From Paenibacillus sp. J23TS9 (GTDB taxonomy: Bacteria > Bacillota > Bacilli > Paenibacillales > Paenibacillaceae), in the NCBI RefSeq assembly GCF_018403225.1, contig NZ_BOSG01000001.1, positions 1,984,001-2,048,000 on the forward strand: a DNA stretch of 64,000 bases. Reading direction: 5' to 3'. The notes below the pieces were generated by a model. It made no database searches. It saw only the letters and a program-made list of their open reading frames with translations, and was not told the origin of the DNA. Made by a program: the position numbers and the translations under genes. This document shows, one piece after another, positions 8,430-15,863 of the stretch. Each line of letters opens with the position of its first letter. Position 1 is the first letter of the stretch.

Positions 8430-10110
8430 ATCCTTTTGCCTTTTTCCACGAATCTTTTAAAGAAACAATTCGATTGAACACTTGTTTGTTCTCTGCTGTA
8501 TATCTGGTATCCAGACAATAATAGCCATGTCTAATGAATTGATAAGTCTCACCAAAACCCACATTTTTCATGCAGGGCTCCAGGATCGCTTCCTCTACTT
8601 TGACAAACGATTCCGGATTCATCATATCTTCCCACTTGTTGTCGGATTCCAAGATCATGGACTTTTCCTTCAGAAGCTTATCATACAAATGGATCTCTGC
8701 TGTTACGCCGTGCGCAGCCGAAACCCAATGGATGGTCGACTTAACCTTTCGCGCATTGAATCCGGACCCGCTCTTGGTCAATGGATCATAGGTGCAGTGC
8801 AGCTCGGTGATGTCTCCCGTAGACGAGTCCTTTACCACATGCTCGCATTTTATAAAATAAGCCCCTTTCAGCCGAACCTCGGAACCTGGAAACAAGCGGT
8901 GAAACCCGGTTACAGGCACTTCCATAAAATCTTCTCTTTCAATATATAGTTCTCTTGAAAAAGGGATCTCCCTGGTGCCCATCACTTCATTTATTTCATT
9001 ATTTTTGATGCTCAGCATTTCGGTTTGTTTTTCCGGATAGTTCGAAATGATGACTTTGATGGGATCCAGGATAGCCATCACGCTAACTGCCCGCTCCTTC
9101 AGGTCCTGCCGGATGAAATGATCCAGCATTGCAGCATCCACAGCCGTATTTTGGCGGAACACCCCGATTTCATTCAGAAATAGCTTGATTGCCTCCGGCG
9201 TGACTCCTCTTCGACGTAGTCCTTTTAATGTTGGAAGTCTTGGATCGTCCCAACCGTCTACATATCCCCCTTCGACCAGTTCTCTCAGATACCTTTTGCT
9301 CGTGACTAGGCCAGATATATTTAACCGTCCAAATTCTCTTTGTTTGGGAGGCTCCACAACCTCAAGCTCACTCAACACCCAATCATACAGGGGACGATGA
9401 TCCCTAAATTCTGACGAGCATAACGAATGCGTAATTCCTTCCAACCAATCCTGTATCGGATGGGCAAAATCATACATCGGGTAAATACACCATTCATTTC
9501 GCGTGCGGTAATGCTCAGCATGAATAATTCGGTATAGGACAGGATCACGTAAATTCATGTTTGGTGAGGACATGTCGATTTTGGCCCGCAAAACCTTGGA
9601 GGAGGTCGGAAAACTCCCTTTTTTCATGTGTTCAAACAAGTTCAGATTCTCTTCTACAGACCGCTTCCGGTACGGACTATCCTTCCCTGGTTCGGTTAAC
9701 GTGCCTCGATACTCCGTCATTTGTTCCGGGGTCAGATCGCATACATATGCCTTTCCATTGCAGATCAATTGTTTAGCTGCTTCATAATATGACTCAGAAT
9801 AATCCGAACCAAAATACACAGGCGGTTTATGTCCGAGCCATTCGATATCTTCCCTGATGGCTTCCACATACTTCATATCCTCTTTTAAAGGATTCGTATC
9901 ATCAAAACGCAGGTTAAATGTCCCATTAAATTTATTCGCGATGGAGTGATTGACATGTATCGCATAAGCGCTGCCAATATGCAGATAACCGTTAGGCTCG
10001 GGAGGAAATCTTGTAGCGACAGGTCTGTGATATACCCCGTTATGCACATCATCCTCCACTATCTTCGTTAAAAAATCCGTAACTTCTTCTTTCTCTCGAT
10101 CATGATTCAT
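8428..10110 (-). CDS. glnS: Glutaminyl-tRNA synthetase
   Basis: This class I synthetase of 560 residues charges tRNA-Gln directly. The ATP signature is FPPEPNGYLHIGS (residues 35-47), with Ser in place of the final His of HIGH. The KMSKS-like loop is VTSKRYL, and the C-terminal anticodon-binding beta-barrels are complete. The start at 10110 follows GGAGG; reading further upstream in frame only translates the T-box leader. Many Bacillales lack GlnRS and use the GatCAB amidotransferase route, so its presence here, under a Gln T-box, is noteworthy. It is a single-gene unit ending at the shared terminator. Confidence 0.95.
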   Translation of the reverse strand: MNHDREKEEVTDFLTKIVEDDVHNGVYHRPVATRFPPEPNGYLHIGSAYAIHVNHSIANKFNGTFNLRFDDTNPLKEDMKYVEAIREDIEWLGHKPPVYFGSDYSESYYEAAKQLICNGKAYVCDLTPEQMTEYRGTLTEPGKDSPYRKRSVEENLNLFEHMKKGSFPTSSKVLRAKIDMSSPNMNLRDPVLYRIIHAEHYRTRNEWCIYPMYDFAHPIQDWLEGITHSLCSSEFRDHRPLYDWVLSELEVVEPPKQREFGRLNISGLVTSKRYLRELVEGGYVDGWDDPRLPTLKGLRRRGVTPEAIKLFLNEIGVFRQNTAVDAAMLDHFIRQDLKERAVSVMAILDPIKVIISNYPEKQTEMLSIKNNEINEVMGTREIPFSRELYIEREDFMEVPVTGFHRLFPGSEVRLKGAYFIKCEHVVKDSSTGDITELHCTYDPLTKSGSGFNARKVKSTIHWVSAAHGVTAEIHLYDKLLKEKSMILESDNKWEDMMNPESFVKVEEAILEPCMKNVGFGETYQFIRHGYYCLDTRYTAENKQVFNRIVSLKDSWKKAKG

Positions 10111-10150
10111 GGGTGAAACCTCCTTAACATATTTGTGAATTTTAGAAAAA

Positions 10151-10440
10151 CAAAAAAATCCCGCCTCCAAGACTGTAGTCTTGGGGACGAGATTTGGTTT
10201 TCGCGGTACCACCCCTGTTTGCGGAGCTATCACTATCTCCGCCTCTTCAGGTACGGCAGTCACGTTGATTGCTTATACCCTAGCTCTGTAACAGGAGCTC
10301 CTGTTGCATCATCCCTTTTCGAAAAGTTCCGATGCACCGCTCAGAGGCTTGGTTCGATGAATTTCATCCTGCTCCTTTTCAGCTGCCGGAGCTCTCTGTA
10401 CGGAATCCGTTTCATTTACTCTTCTCTTCATCGCGTTTAT
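10151..10440 (-). promoter_or_regulatory. T-box riboswitch (tRNA-Gln sensing) of glnS
   Basis: The minus strand carries the hallmark T-box sequence AGGGGTGGTACCGCG at 10202-10216. A long GC-rich terminator with a seven-T run follows at 10151-10193. Stem I closes with GATGAA/TTCATC, and its 3' side presents GAG-CAG-GAT: CAG at 10369-10371, a Gln codon followed by a purine, is the likely specifier. Uncharged tRNA-Gln would stabilise the antiterminator and switch glnS on. Confidence 0.93.
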
Positions 10441-10450
10441 GGTTTGGTAC

Positions 10451-10479
10451 ATATTATCATCATCTTATGCAAAAGTAAA
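10451..10479 (-). promoter_or_regulatory. glnS promoter
   Basis: A -35 TTTACT (10474-10479), an exact 17-base spacer and a -10 TAATAT (10451-10456) on the minus strand place the start near 10444, just before the T-box Stem I. Between here and 10643 there is no gene. Confidence 0.65.
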
Positions 10480-10643
10480 CTTGCAGTGTGTTGGCATAAA
10501 CATTGTTGTCCTCAACATATACTCGATTCTGAAGGTAAGCAATCGCCTCTTTCCATGAAGCATCATTGCGTTTAGGGGCGGGAACGTATATGTGATGGTG
10601 TAGCCATGTAATACAGTTCAACCAAATGATTGGGGGGTGCAAA

Positions 10644-10904
10644 ATGGGGAAAAATTACTTAAAGTCATCCGTAAAAGGTGCAATCATGGGAGGTGCAATG
10701 ACCGGTGGTTGGTTACTGGCAGACCTGCTTCTTCCGGAGCCTTGGGGGGACGTGGTCTTATTTACGGCAATGGCCGTGTTGAACATAGGGATCGGGTGGA
10801 AGATCGGCAAAATGTTCGAACAGCAAGAGTCCGCAAGAGTAGGCACCGAAGCCATCGAAACCACTGAAGCCAAAAGTACGACCAGCCTCGAATCTCATTC
10901 ATAG
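10644..10904 (+). CDS. Small membrane protein of unknown function
   Basis: This 86-residue protein, starting MGKNYLK, has two hydrophobic stretches. One is Gly-rich (AIMGGAMTGGWLLADLLL) and the other is VVLFTAMAVLNIGIGWKIG. A polar Ser/Thr/Glu tail follows. TGGGGGGTG precedes the ATG at 10644. No known family is recognised. It sits alone between glnS and the PQQ operon on the opposite strand and shares a bidirectional terminator with the latter. Confidence 0.6.
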   Translation: MGKNYLKSSVKGAIMGGAMTGGWLLADLLLPEPWGDVVLFTAMAVLNIGIGWKIGKMFEQQESARVGTEAIETTEAKSTTSLESHS

Positions 10905-10940
10905 GATGAGACCCTTATTTTATCCTCTATAAATAAACAA

Positions 10941-10987
10941 AAAAAGATAAGGTGCTGATGATTGATTACCAGCTCCTTATCTTTTTT
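10941..10987. terminator. Bidirectional terminator at the end of the PQQ operon
   Basis: AAAAAGATAAGG pairs with CCTTATCTTTTTT, with an inner TGCTG/CAGC extension, giving poly-T on both strands. It closes the small plus-strand gene and the minus-strand pqq-dipeptidase operon. Confidence 0.85.
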
Positions 10988-10994
10988 ATTCACG

Positions 10995-11945
10995 TTATTC
11001 TATACGATGAGGGGACGGCAAATGATCCATATAAAAATGATACCAATTTTTGTAGATGAAATGTTCCACATCTTCTTCGCTGTAATTCTTCTGTAGCAAT
11101 TCGATCAGTTGATGATATTTCCCTGCATGTTCCAAGCCGGCGATTTTCTCTTTGATTCCGTCGAAATCAGAGCCGAATCCGATATGCCGGCTGCCGCCCA
11201 GCGAACAAATATGATCGATGTGAGACAATAAACGATCCATCGTTACCGGTTCCTCCGCATGCACGAAAGGCGGGACAAAGGTTAGCCCCATAACTCCCCC
11301 GGTTCGGATGATCGAAGTAATCTGCTCATCATTCAGATTTCTGAGTTTCGGGCAGATTCTGCTGGAATTGGAGTGAGAGGCAATAAACGGCTTATCGGAT
11401 TGTGTCAGCAGCTCCCAGAAGGCCTTCTCGGATAGATGCGATACGTCCAGGATCAGGCCCAGCCGGTTGCATTCTGTGATCAGGTTCAATCCTTGTGCCG
11501 TGAAGCCTCCCTGCCGCTGCTCAAGAACGCCATCCGCAGCCCAATTCGCGTAGTTCCACGTAATGCCGATACTCCGAACGCCCAAATAATATAAAATTCT
11601 CAGATAAGTTAAGTTCCCCTGAAGCGCATCCACGCCTTCAAGCGACAACAGCGCCCCAATTAGGCCTTTGTTATGGGCATGCCTTAAATCGTCTTGGGTT
11701 TGGATCAAATGAATTTGCCGGTTTGAGATAATTCGTTCGTAAAAAAGATCGATGCTTTGAAGGACATGCCGGAATTCTCCGGCAAATGATGCAGGTAAAT
11801 AAACCGCGAAATTTTGAAAGCCGATATTGGATTCGAGCATGCGTTCCAGCGTCACGTCCAACCGATCCTTTTCCTGTATAAAATCAAGCCGGGGATCTTC
11901 CAATAGTTTGCTCAGCACATCACAATGGGCATCAAATATTTTCAT
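10995..11945 (-). CDS. M19 (membrane/renal) dipeptidase in the PQQ operon
   Basis: This zinc dipeptidase of the M19 amidohydrolase fold has 316 residues. Zinc ligands are visible in FDAHCD (N-terminal HxD), SLEGVDAL (bridging Glu), LDVSHLSE and IASHSNS (His), and GSDFDG (Asp). No signal peptide is present, so it is probably cytoplasmic. The ATG at 11945 is chosen because GGAGG lies about nine bases upstream; a TTG at 11951 is too close. It starts 29 bases after pqqE with no terminator between, so it belongs to the operon. No pqqF-type M16 protease is seen here; a plausible inference is that this enzyme trims peptides left from PqqA processing. A general dipeptidase role remains possible. Confidence 0.85.
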   Translation of the reverse strand: MKIFDAHCDVLSKLLEDPRLDFIQEKDRLDVTLERMLESNIGFQNFAVYLPASFAGEFRHVLQSIDLFYERIISNRQIHLIQTQDDLRHAHNKGLIGALLSLEGVDALQGNLTYLRILYYLGVRSIGITWNYANWAADGVLEQRQGGFTAQGLNLITECNRLGLILDVSHLSEKAFWELLTQSDKPFIASHSNSSRICPKLRNLNDEQITSIIRTGGVMGLTFVPPFVHAEEPVTMDRLLSHIDHICSLGGSRHIGFGSDFDGIKEKIAGLEHAGKYHQLIELLQKNYSEEDVEHFIYKNWYHFYMDHLPSPHRIE

Positions 11946-11974
11946 GGGCAAGTCCTCCGTTTATGGTTACTTGC

Positions 11975-13084
11975 TCACCTGCTGCGATAAGAGTATGAGG
12001 GCAAAAGCCGATTAGGATCAGAGCCTGAAAGGTAAGCGTCTTTTTCATTCATGGAGGCGACGAATTCGGTGACCAGATGATGATGAGGCGAAAACTTACA
12101 TACCGGATCTGCTTGGCTGGAGTCGCCTGTCAATAGATAAGCTTGACAACGGCAACCCCCAAAGTCCCGAAAACGGTGTTCACAATTTCGGCAGGGCTCT
12201 GTCATCCAGTCAAGTCCGCGATAGGCGCGAAAAGAGGCAGAATTCTCCCAAATCCATTTTAAACTCTTCTCTTTCACGGATTCGAATGTCATCGTTTGGA
12301 TACCGGATGCCGCGGTACAGGGTAGTACTTTTCCATCAGGCGTCACCGTCATGGATATTTCCCCCCATCCCCCCATACAAGGTTTGGGGAACTCCTCATA
12401 ATAATCCGGGATCACCCAGATCAGTTCGATCTTGTTGTTAAAGCGTTCTTTTGCTCGTGCATAAGCCTCTTCAGCGCCTGTGAGCTGCTCCCTTGTTGGC
12501 AGCAAGTGCTGGCGGTTTACAAGAGCCCAGCCATAATACTGGGTATTGGCTAGTTCGAGCCGCTCCGCTCCCCATGACACGCAAAGCTCGATTATATCCT
12601 CTACCAAATGTATATTTTGCCTGTGCAGTACGACATTCATATGTAAAGGGAGACCCGCAGCGCGTATCCATTTCGCGGTTCTTTTTTTGAATTCGTGGGC
12701 ATTGGAGCCTGCGATCGAATCAGCGAGGTCAGCCGTTGGGGCTTGCATGCTTAATTGAATACTGTCAATCCCTGCACATGCCAGCTGCCGAATACGGTTT
12801 TCCGTGACTCCAACACCGCTCGTAATTAAATTTACGAAAAGTCCCAACTCGCGGGCTCGCTCAATAAGCTGGTTTATATCAGGCCGCAAAAGCGGCTCCC
12901 CGCCCGTTAGATGAACTTGTACAATCCCCATGTCGCTTGCTTCTTCCAAGACATTGATCCACTCTCGGGTCGTAAGTTCATGTTCCCTTTTTTGGAGTTC
13001 GATCGGATTCGAGCAATATACACAGTGCAAGGGACACCGATGTGTAAGCTCCGCCGTAAGCGCGTAGGGTATGCTTATTTCCAT
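11975..13084 (-). CDS. pqqE: PqqA peptide cyclase, radical SAM/SPASM enzyme
   Basis: PqqE forms the carbon-carbon bond between Glu and Tyr of PqqA, the first committed step of PQQ synthesis. The 369-residue protein has the radical SAM motif CPLHCVYC (residues 17-24), the SAM-contacting LTGGEPLLR, and a C-terminal SPASM region. SPASM cysteines lie in PKPCMGGWG, LPCTAA, EPCRNCEHRF and GGCRCQAY, sufficient for two auxiliary Fe-S clusters. NTQYYGWA is a PqqE-specific stretch. The ATG overlaps the last ten bases of pqqD; a GTG at 13096 is an alternative start. Overlap with pqqD fits translational coupling, since PqqD must hand PqqA to PqqE. Confidence 0.96.
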   Translation of the reverse strand: MEISIPYALTAELTHRCPLHCVYCSNPIELQKREHELTTREWINVLEEASDMGIVQVHLTGGEPLLRPDINQLIERARELGLFVNLITSGVGVTENRIRQLACAGIDSIQLSMQAPTADLADSIAGSNAHEFKKRTAKWIRAAGLPLHMNVVLHRQNIHLVEDIIELCVSWGAERLELANTQYYGWALVNRQHLLPTREQLTGAEEAYARAKERFNNKIELIWVIPDYYEEFPKPCMGGWGEISMTVTPDGKVLPCTAASGIQTMTFESVKEKSLKWIWENSASFRAYRGLDWMTEPCRNCEHRFRDFGGCRCQAYLLTGDSSQADPVCKFSPHHHLVTEFVASMNEKDAYLSGSDPNRLLPSYSYRSR

Positions 13085-13353
13085 ATTTCCACCCACCCTC
13101 TGTCAGTCGCTTGTGTCAGAAAGTCCAGAATATCCGTTTTCAGTTCCGATTGATTGTATTTGGTCTCCAGTTCCCCAATGATTTGGGAAACTGTCCGCTC
13201 TCCATCGCACAACCAAAGAATCGCTCCGGCGGTAGGGTTCAGATGAACGACCCGTTCAGGAAGAAGAAGCAAATCGGTTTGCCTTGTTTTGTCGAATTTT
13301 ATCCGAGCCGGGCTGCGCAGCCGGAGCCGCTCCGATAGCTCCCATTTTATCAT
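13075..13353 (-). CDS. pqqD: PqqA-binding chaperone
   Basis: This 92-residue RiPP recognition element protein binds PqqA and delivers it to PqqE. Family features are LLLPERVVHLNPTAGAILWL followed by CDGERTVSQII and a winged-helix-like C-terminus. The start ATG overlaps the pqqC stop (ATGA), and the 3' end overlaps pqqE. It is a free-standing protein here, unlike the PqqCD fusions of some methylotrophs. Confidence 0.95.
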   Translation of the reverse strand: MIKWELSERLRLRSPARIKFDKTRQTDLLLLPERVVHLNPTAGAILWLCDGERTVSQIIGELETKYNQSELKTDILDFLTQATDRGWVEIWK

Positions 13354-14060
13354 CGCTCGTCCTCCATATTGGGAAATGCCAAGCTTAACGCATCAAGAAG
13401 GGCCCACAGTACGTCGCATTTGAAATGAAGCGCGGCGATGGTTTGATCTTGATCCTCGCGATCTTTGCATTCGCGCAGTACGAGCTCAAGTCCGTGATCC
13501 GCATCGCGTGGTGCCTGGTGCAGCCTGGATTGGAAATACTCCAGCCCCTCCGGTTGTATCCATGGATACAGCTGTTCAAACACCGCGATTCTATGGGAAA
13601 TGAGAATAGGTGCAAACATTTCCGTTAAAGAGGAAGCCACCGCTACGAGCCACGGTTGATTGCGGCAGAAGTTCACGTAGGCATCCACCGCGAAACGAAC
13701 GCCCGGCAGCACATGACGTTCATCCAGCATTTCCTCTCTAGGGATCCCTACCGCTTCGCCAAGACGGATCCAGGCTTCGATTCCACCCTCATTGCCCGTT
13801 GTCCCATCGTGGTCCATGATACGCTGAATCCATTTGCGCCGATCTTCCCTCGTCGGAAGTTTTGACAGTATGAGAGCATCTTTGACCGGAATGTTCTTTT
13901 GATAATAAAATCGATTCGCAACCCAAGCTCGAAGCTGCTCCGGACTTAACTTTCCCTCATGCATCCTTACGTGAAAGGGGTGTTTATCGTGATATCGTAA
14001 TTCCCCGACCTGCCTTAGCCTTTTTGTTAATTCTTCGTTAGACAATAAAAAAGCGTTCAA
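13350..14060 (-). CDS. pqqC: Pyrroloquinoline-quinone synthase
   Basis: PqqC is a cofactorless oxidase that closes the ring and performs the final eight-electron oxidation to PQQ. The 236-residue protein is all-helical and matches the family length. Conserved stretches are HPFHVRMHEGKL, WVANRFYYQKNIPVKDA, MDHDGTTGNEGG, SSLTEMFAP with the following SHR, and the C-terminal LHFKCDVLW, which carries the active-site Lys. Its start lies two bases from the pqqB stop and its stop overlaps pqqD, so the genes are tightly coupled. Confidence 0.96.
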   Translation of the reverse strand: MNAFLLSNEELTKRLRQVGELRYHDKHPFHVRMHEGKLSPEQLRAWVANRFYYQKNIPVKDALILSKLPTREDRRKWIQRIMDHDGTTGNEGGIEAWIRLGEAVGIPREEMLDERHVLPGVRFAVDAYVNFCRNQPWLVAVASSLTEMFAPILISHRIAVFEQLYPWIQPEGLEYFQSRLHQAPRDADHGLELVLRECKDREDQDQTIAALHFKCDVLWALLDALSLAFPNMEDER

Positions 14061-14062
14061 AT

Positions 14063-14980
14063 TTAAACCTCCAATTCCAAACCGTCATAACTAACCTCAA
14101 TGCCCAGCTGCCTGAGGCGAAGATTCTCCTGAGAGTCTTCGTCAAGTATCGGATTGGTGTTATTGATGTGAATATAAATTTTACGATCTGCGGATATCTT
14201 GGCAAAGCGCTCAAGGCTGCCACCCGGACCGGAAATAGGGATATGTCCCATATCTGCCGCGACCAGCTCGGAAATGTTTAAACGCTTAAGCTCATCCGCA
14301 TGCCAAAAGGTTCCGTCCATAAAAACGCAATCCGCATGTTCCAATTGTTGTTCCAGCTCTTCCGTCCATTGCTCGACTCCGGGCGCATATACGGCTGTCC
14401 CCCCCGTACTTTGATCCACGATTCGATATCCGATTACCCAAGGGGAACATGGCACAGCACCCTTATTCTCATGTAAGGAAGCGTACCGCGGAGGCTTGCT
14501 GCCTAAATAAAACGGATATACAATTACTCTTCCCCCAAAAAGTGGCAAAGATTCATCAGGCCTCGCTGCCAACCATCGAAATTTTGCATAGGGTTCGAGC
14601 ATTTTCCGAATAGGAAATTGCTCTTGAAGGGCATTGAGTACGGGTGGAGCCGCGTAAACCTCCATCTCCGCAGATTCTCTCAATTGAAGTAATCCGATTG
14701 TATGATCCAGTTCCGCATCGGTAAGCAGCACTCCCAATACAGGCGTATTTCGTATCTTTAAACCCGGCTGAAGCCCGGAATGGGATTCAATCTGCGAACG
14801 CACATCCGGGGTCGCGTTAAATAAATACCAATCGTTTCCATTATCGCTCAGAGCCAGGGAATTATGCATTCGGCTGTAAAAAGAACGGTCATTCGACCGG
14901 ACACGGTGGCAGTTAGGGCAGTCACAGTTCCATTGCGGAAAACCTCCTCCTGCCGCTGATCCCAGCACCCTCAAGAACAT
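14063..14980 (-). CDS. pqqB: PQQ biosynthesis hydroxylase
   Basis: PqqB is a metallo-beta-lactamase-fold iron protein that hydroxylates the Tyr moiety of the Glu-Tyr intermediate. The 305-residue protein, starting MFLRVLGSAAGGGFPQ, has the structural zinc cysteines WNCDCPNCH. It also has LTDAELDHTIGLL in place of the canonical HxHxDH, as in other PqqB, and DGTFWHADEL followed by ADMGHIPISG. The ATG at 14980 follows AGGGGGGA; extending the frame upstream reads antisense-free sequence overlapping pqqA and is not supported. It is separated from pqqA by a terminator-like hairpin. Confidence 0.96.
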   Translation of the reverse strand: MFLRVLGSAAGGGFPQWNCDCPNCHRVRSNDRSFYSRMHNSLALSDNGNDWYLFNATPDVRSQIESHSGLQPGLKIRNTPVLGVLLTDAELDHTIGLLQLRESAEMEVYAAPPVLNALQEQFPIRKMLEPYAKFRWLAARPDESLPLFGGRVIVYPFYLGSKPPRYASLHENKGAVPCSPWVIGYRIVDQSTGGTAVYAPGVEQWTEELEQQLEHADCVFMDGTFWHADELKRLNISELVAADMGHIPISGPGGSLERFAKISADRKIYIHINNTNPILDEDSQENLRLRQLGIEVSYDGLELEV

Positions 14981-14993
14981 GTTCTTCCCCCCT

Positions 14994-15022
14994 AAAAAAT
15001 AGATGCCGGATTGCTCCGGCAT
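14994..15022 (-). terminator. Intercistronic attenuator-like hairpin between pqqA and pqqB
   Basis: On the minus strand ATGCCGGA - GCAA - TCCGGCAT is a perfect 8-bp stem with a GNRA tetraloop, followed by CTATTTTTT. Leaky termination here would give more pqqA than pqqBCDE mRNA, as reported for other pqq operons where the precursor transcript dominates. An mRNA-stabilising role is an alternative. Confidence 0.75.
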
Positions 15023-15035
15023 ATGGTTAGATGAC

Positions 15036-15107
15036 TTACTTTTGATACGCATATGCAGTAACTTCGGCGCATACTTCAATGACTTCAAACTCAGGCTTAA
15101 CCCACAT
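15036..15107 (-). CDS. pqqA: PQQ precursor peptide PqqA
   Basis: This 23-codon gene starts MWVKPEFEV and ends VTAYAYQK. Glu15 and Tyr19, the residues fused into PQQ, form the E-V-T-x-Y motif at exactly the positions they occupy in Klebsiella PqqA, and the N-terminal M-W-x-K-P-x-F is also shared. GGGGGGTGAGG precedes the ATG with normal spacing. It is the first gene of the operon and is followed by a hairpin and pqqB. A single Cys (residue 13) is unusual for the peptide. Because of its size it would be missed by length-filtered gene calling. Confidence 0.95.
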   Translation of the reverse strand: MWVKPEFEVIEVCAEVTAYAYQK

Positions 15108-15158
15108 TCCCTCACCCCCCGGAAATCCTGCTCTCCATTTGTATAAGGAGAAAGAAAC

Positions 15159-15173
15159 TGAGAATCATTGTTA
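15159..15173. promoter_or_regulatory. Fur-family-like box upstream of pqqA
   Basis: TGAGAATCATTGTTA matches the 7-1-7 Fur consensus TGATAATNATTATCA at 11 of 14 informative positions. It lies about 52 bases upstream of the pqqA ATG in the divergent region 15108-15321. PerR and Zur boxes are similar, so the regulator is uncertain. No convincing -35/-10 pair could be assigned for pqqA. Confidence 0.35.
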
Positions 15174-15321
15174 TATCCTATGTTTCTGTTTGGCGTTCTA
15201 TAACAATGAACACCCGCTTCACCTGCACTAGGAGGCCAATTCGTTAGGATTGTATAAGACCTGAAGCGATGTCACACACTAACGCAAGGAATAAAATTCA
15301 TACTCAAAAGGTAGGTACCCT

Positions 15322-15765
15322 ATGAAAAGTCAAATCAAAAGCGGTTTATTGGTCGCAGGCCTGTCCTTGATGTTGGCTGTTCCAGCCTATGCGCATACAG
15401 CGGCAGAGGATGGCGGCAATGGTGGAATGGGTAACGGCATGGGAACCGCGAAAACGAACAACGGTTCTAACTATAAAGTAAACGAGGTGGGAACAGGACC
15501 AAATTATGATGTAAGCGTCTATGGAACAAGTACTGGAAGCCAATACTTGAATACGAATAATCGAATGATCAATACAGGAAGGATGGAAACAACCAACTAT
15601 AACGGCAATCGTCCGGATATGCTTTCGAACACCACAGACCGTAGGCTGCACACGAATTCAACCACAACGAATCGAGGTGTCGGCAGTTGGGGATGGCTCG
15701 GTCTTCTCGGTTTATTCGGGCTTGCGGGAATGCGGAACAGAAATTCGGATCGCGAACGCAGTTAA
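15322..15765 (+). CDS. Exported small protein with WGxxGxxG C-terminal signal
   Basis: This 147-residue protein has a signal peptide (KSGLLVAGLSLMLAVPAYA, cleavage after AYA near residue 24). A low-complexity middle rich in Gly, Asn and Thr follows. The C-terminal tripartite signal is WGWLGLLGLFGLAG followed by MRNRNSDRERS: a W-G-x-x-G-x-x-G motif, a hydrophobic helix and an Arg-rich tail. This matches the WGxxGxxG-type CTERM signals of Bacillales surface proteins. The soluble part would be tethered outside the cell. It lies between pqqA and the quinoprotein genes but on the opposite strand, so a link to PQQ is only positional. Confidence 0.75.
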   Translation: MKSQIKSGLLVAGLSLMLAVPAYAHTAAEDGGNGGMGNGMGTAKTNNGSNYKVNEVGTGPNYDVSVYGTSTGSQYLNTNNRMINTGRMETTNYNGNRPDMLSNTTDRRLHTNSTTTNRGVGSWGWLGLLGLFGLAGMRNRNSDRERS

Positions 15766-15798
15766 CTCATAGAAAATTTTAAATGTTTGAACGGTAGG

Positions 15799-15833
15799 AA
15801 AAGCCCTGACAATGCGTTATTGTCAGGGCTTTT
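15799..15833. terminator. Bidirectional terminator
   Basis: AAAAGCCCTGACAAT (15799-15813) pairs with ATTGTCAGGGCTTTT (15819-15833), a 15-bp perfect stem with A/T flanks on both strands, between convergent genes. Confidence 0.9.
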
Positions 15834-15863
15834 GGATGACGGTATCCATATCATAGGTTTCTG

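Noticed and set aside
10111..10263. N-terminal extension of glnS in frame
   Set aside because: The sequence is the T-box leader, with core and terminator; a good ribosome site marks the ATG at 10110.
14981..15115. N-terminal extension of pqqB
   Set aside because: It runs through the hairpin and pqqA in another frame, while the conserved PqqB start MFLRVLGSA has its own ribosome site.
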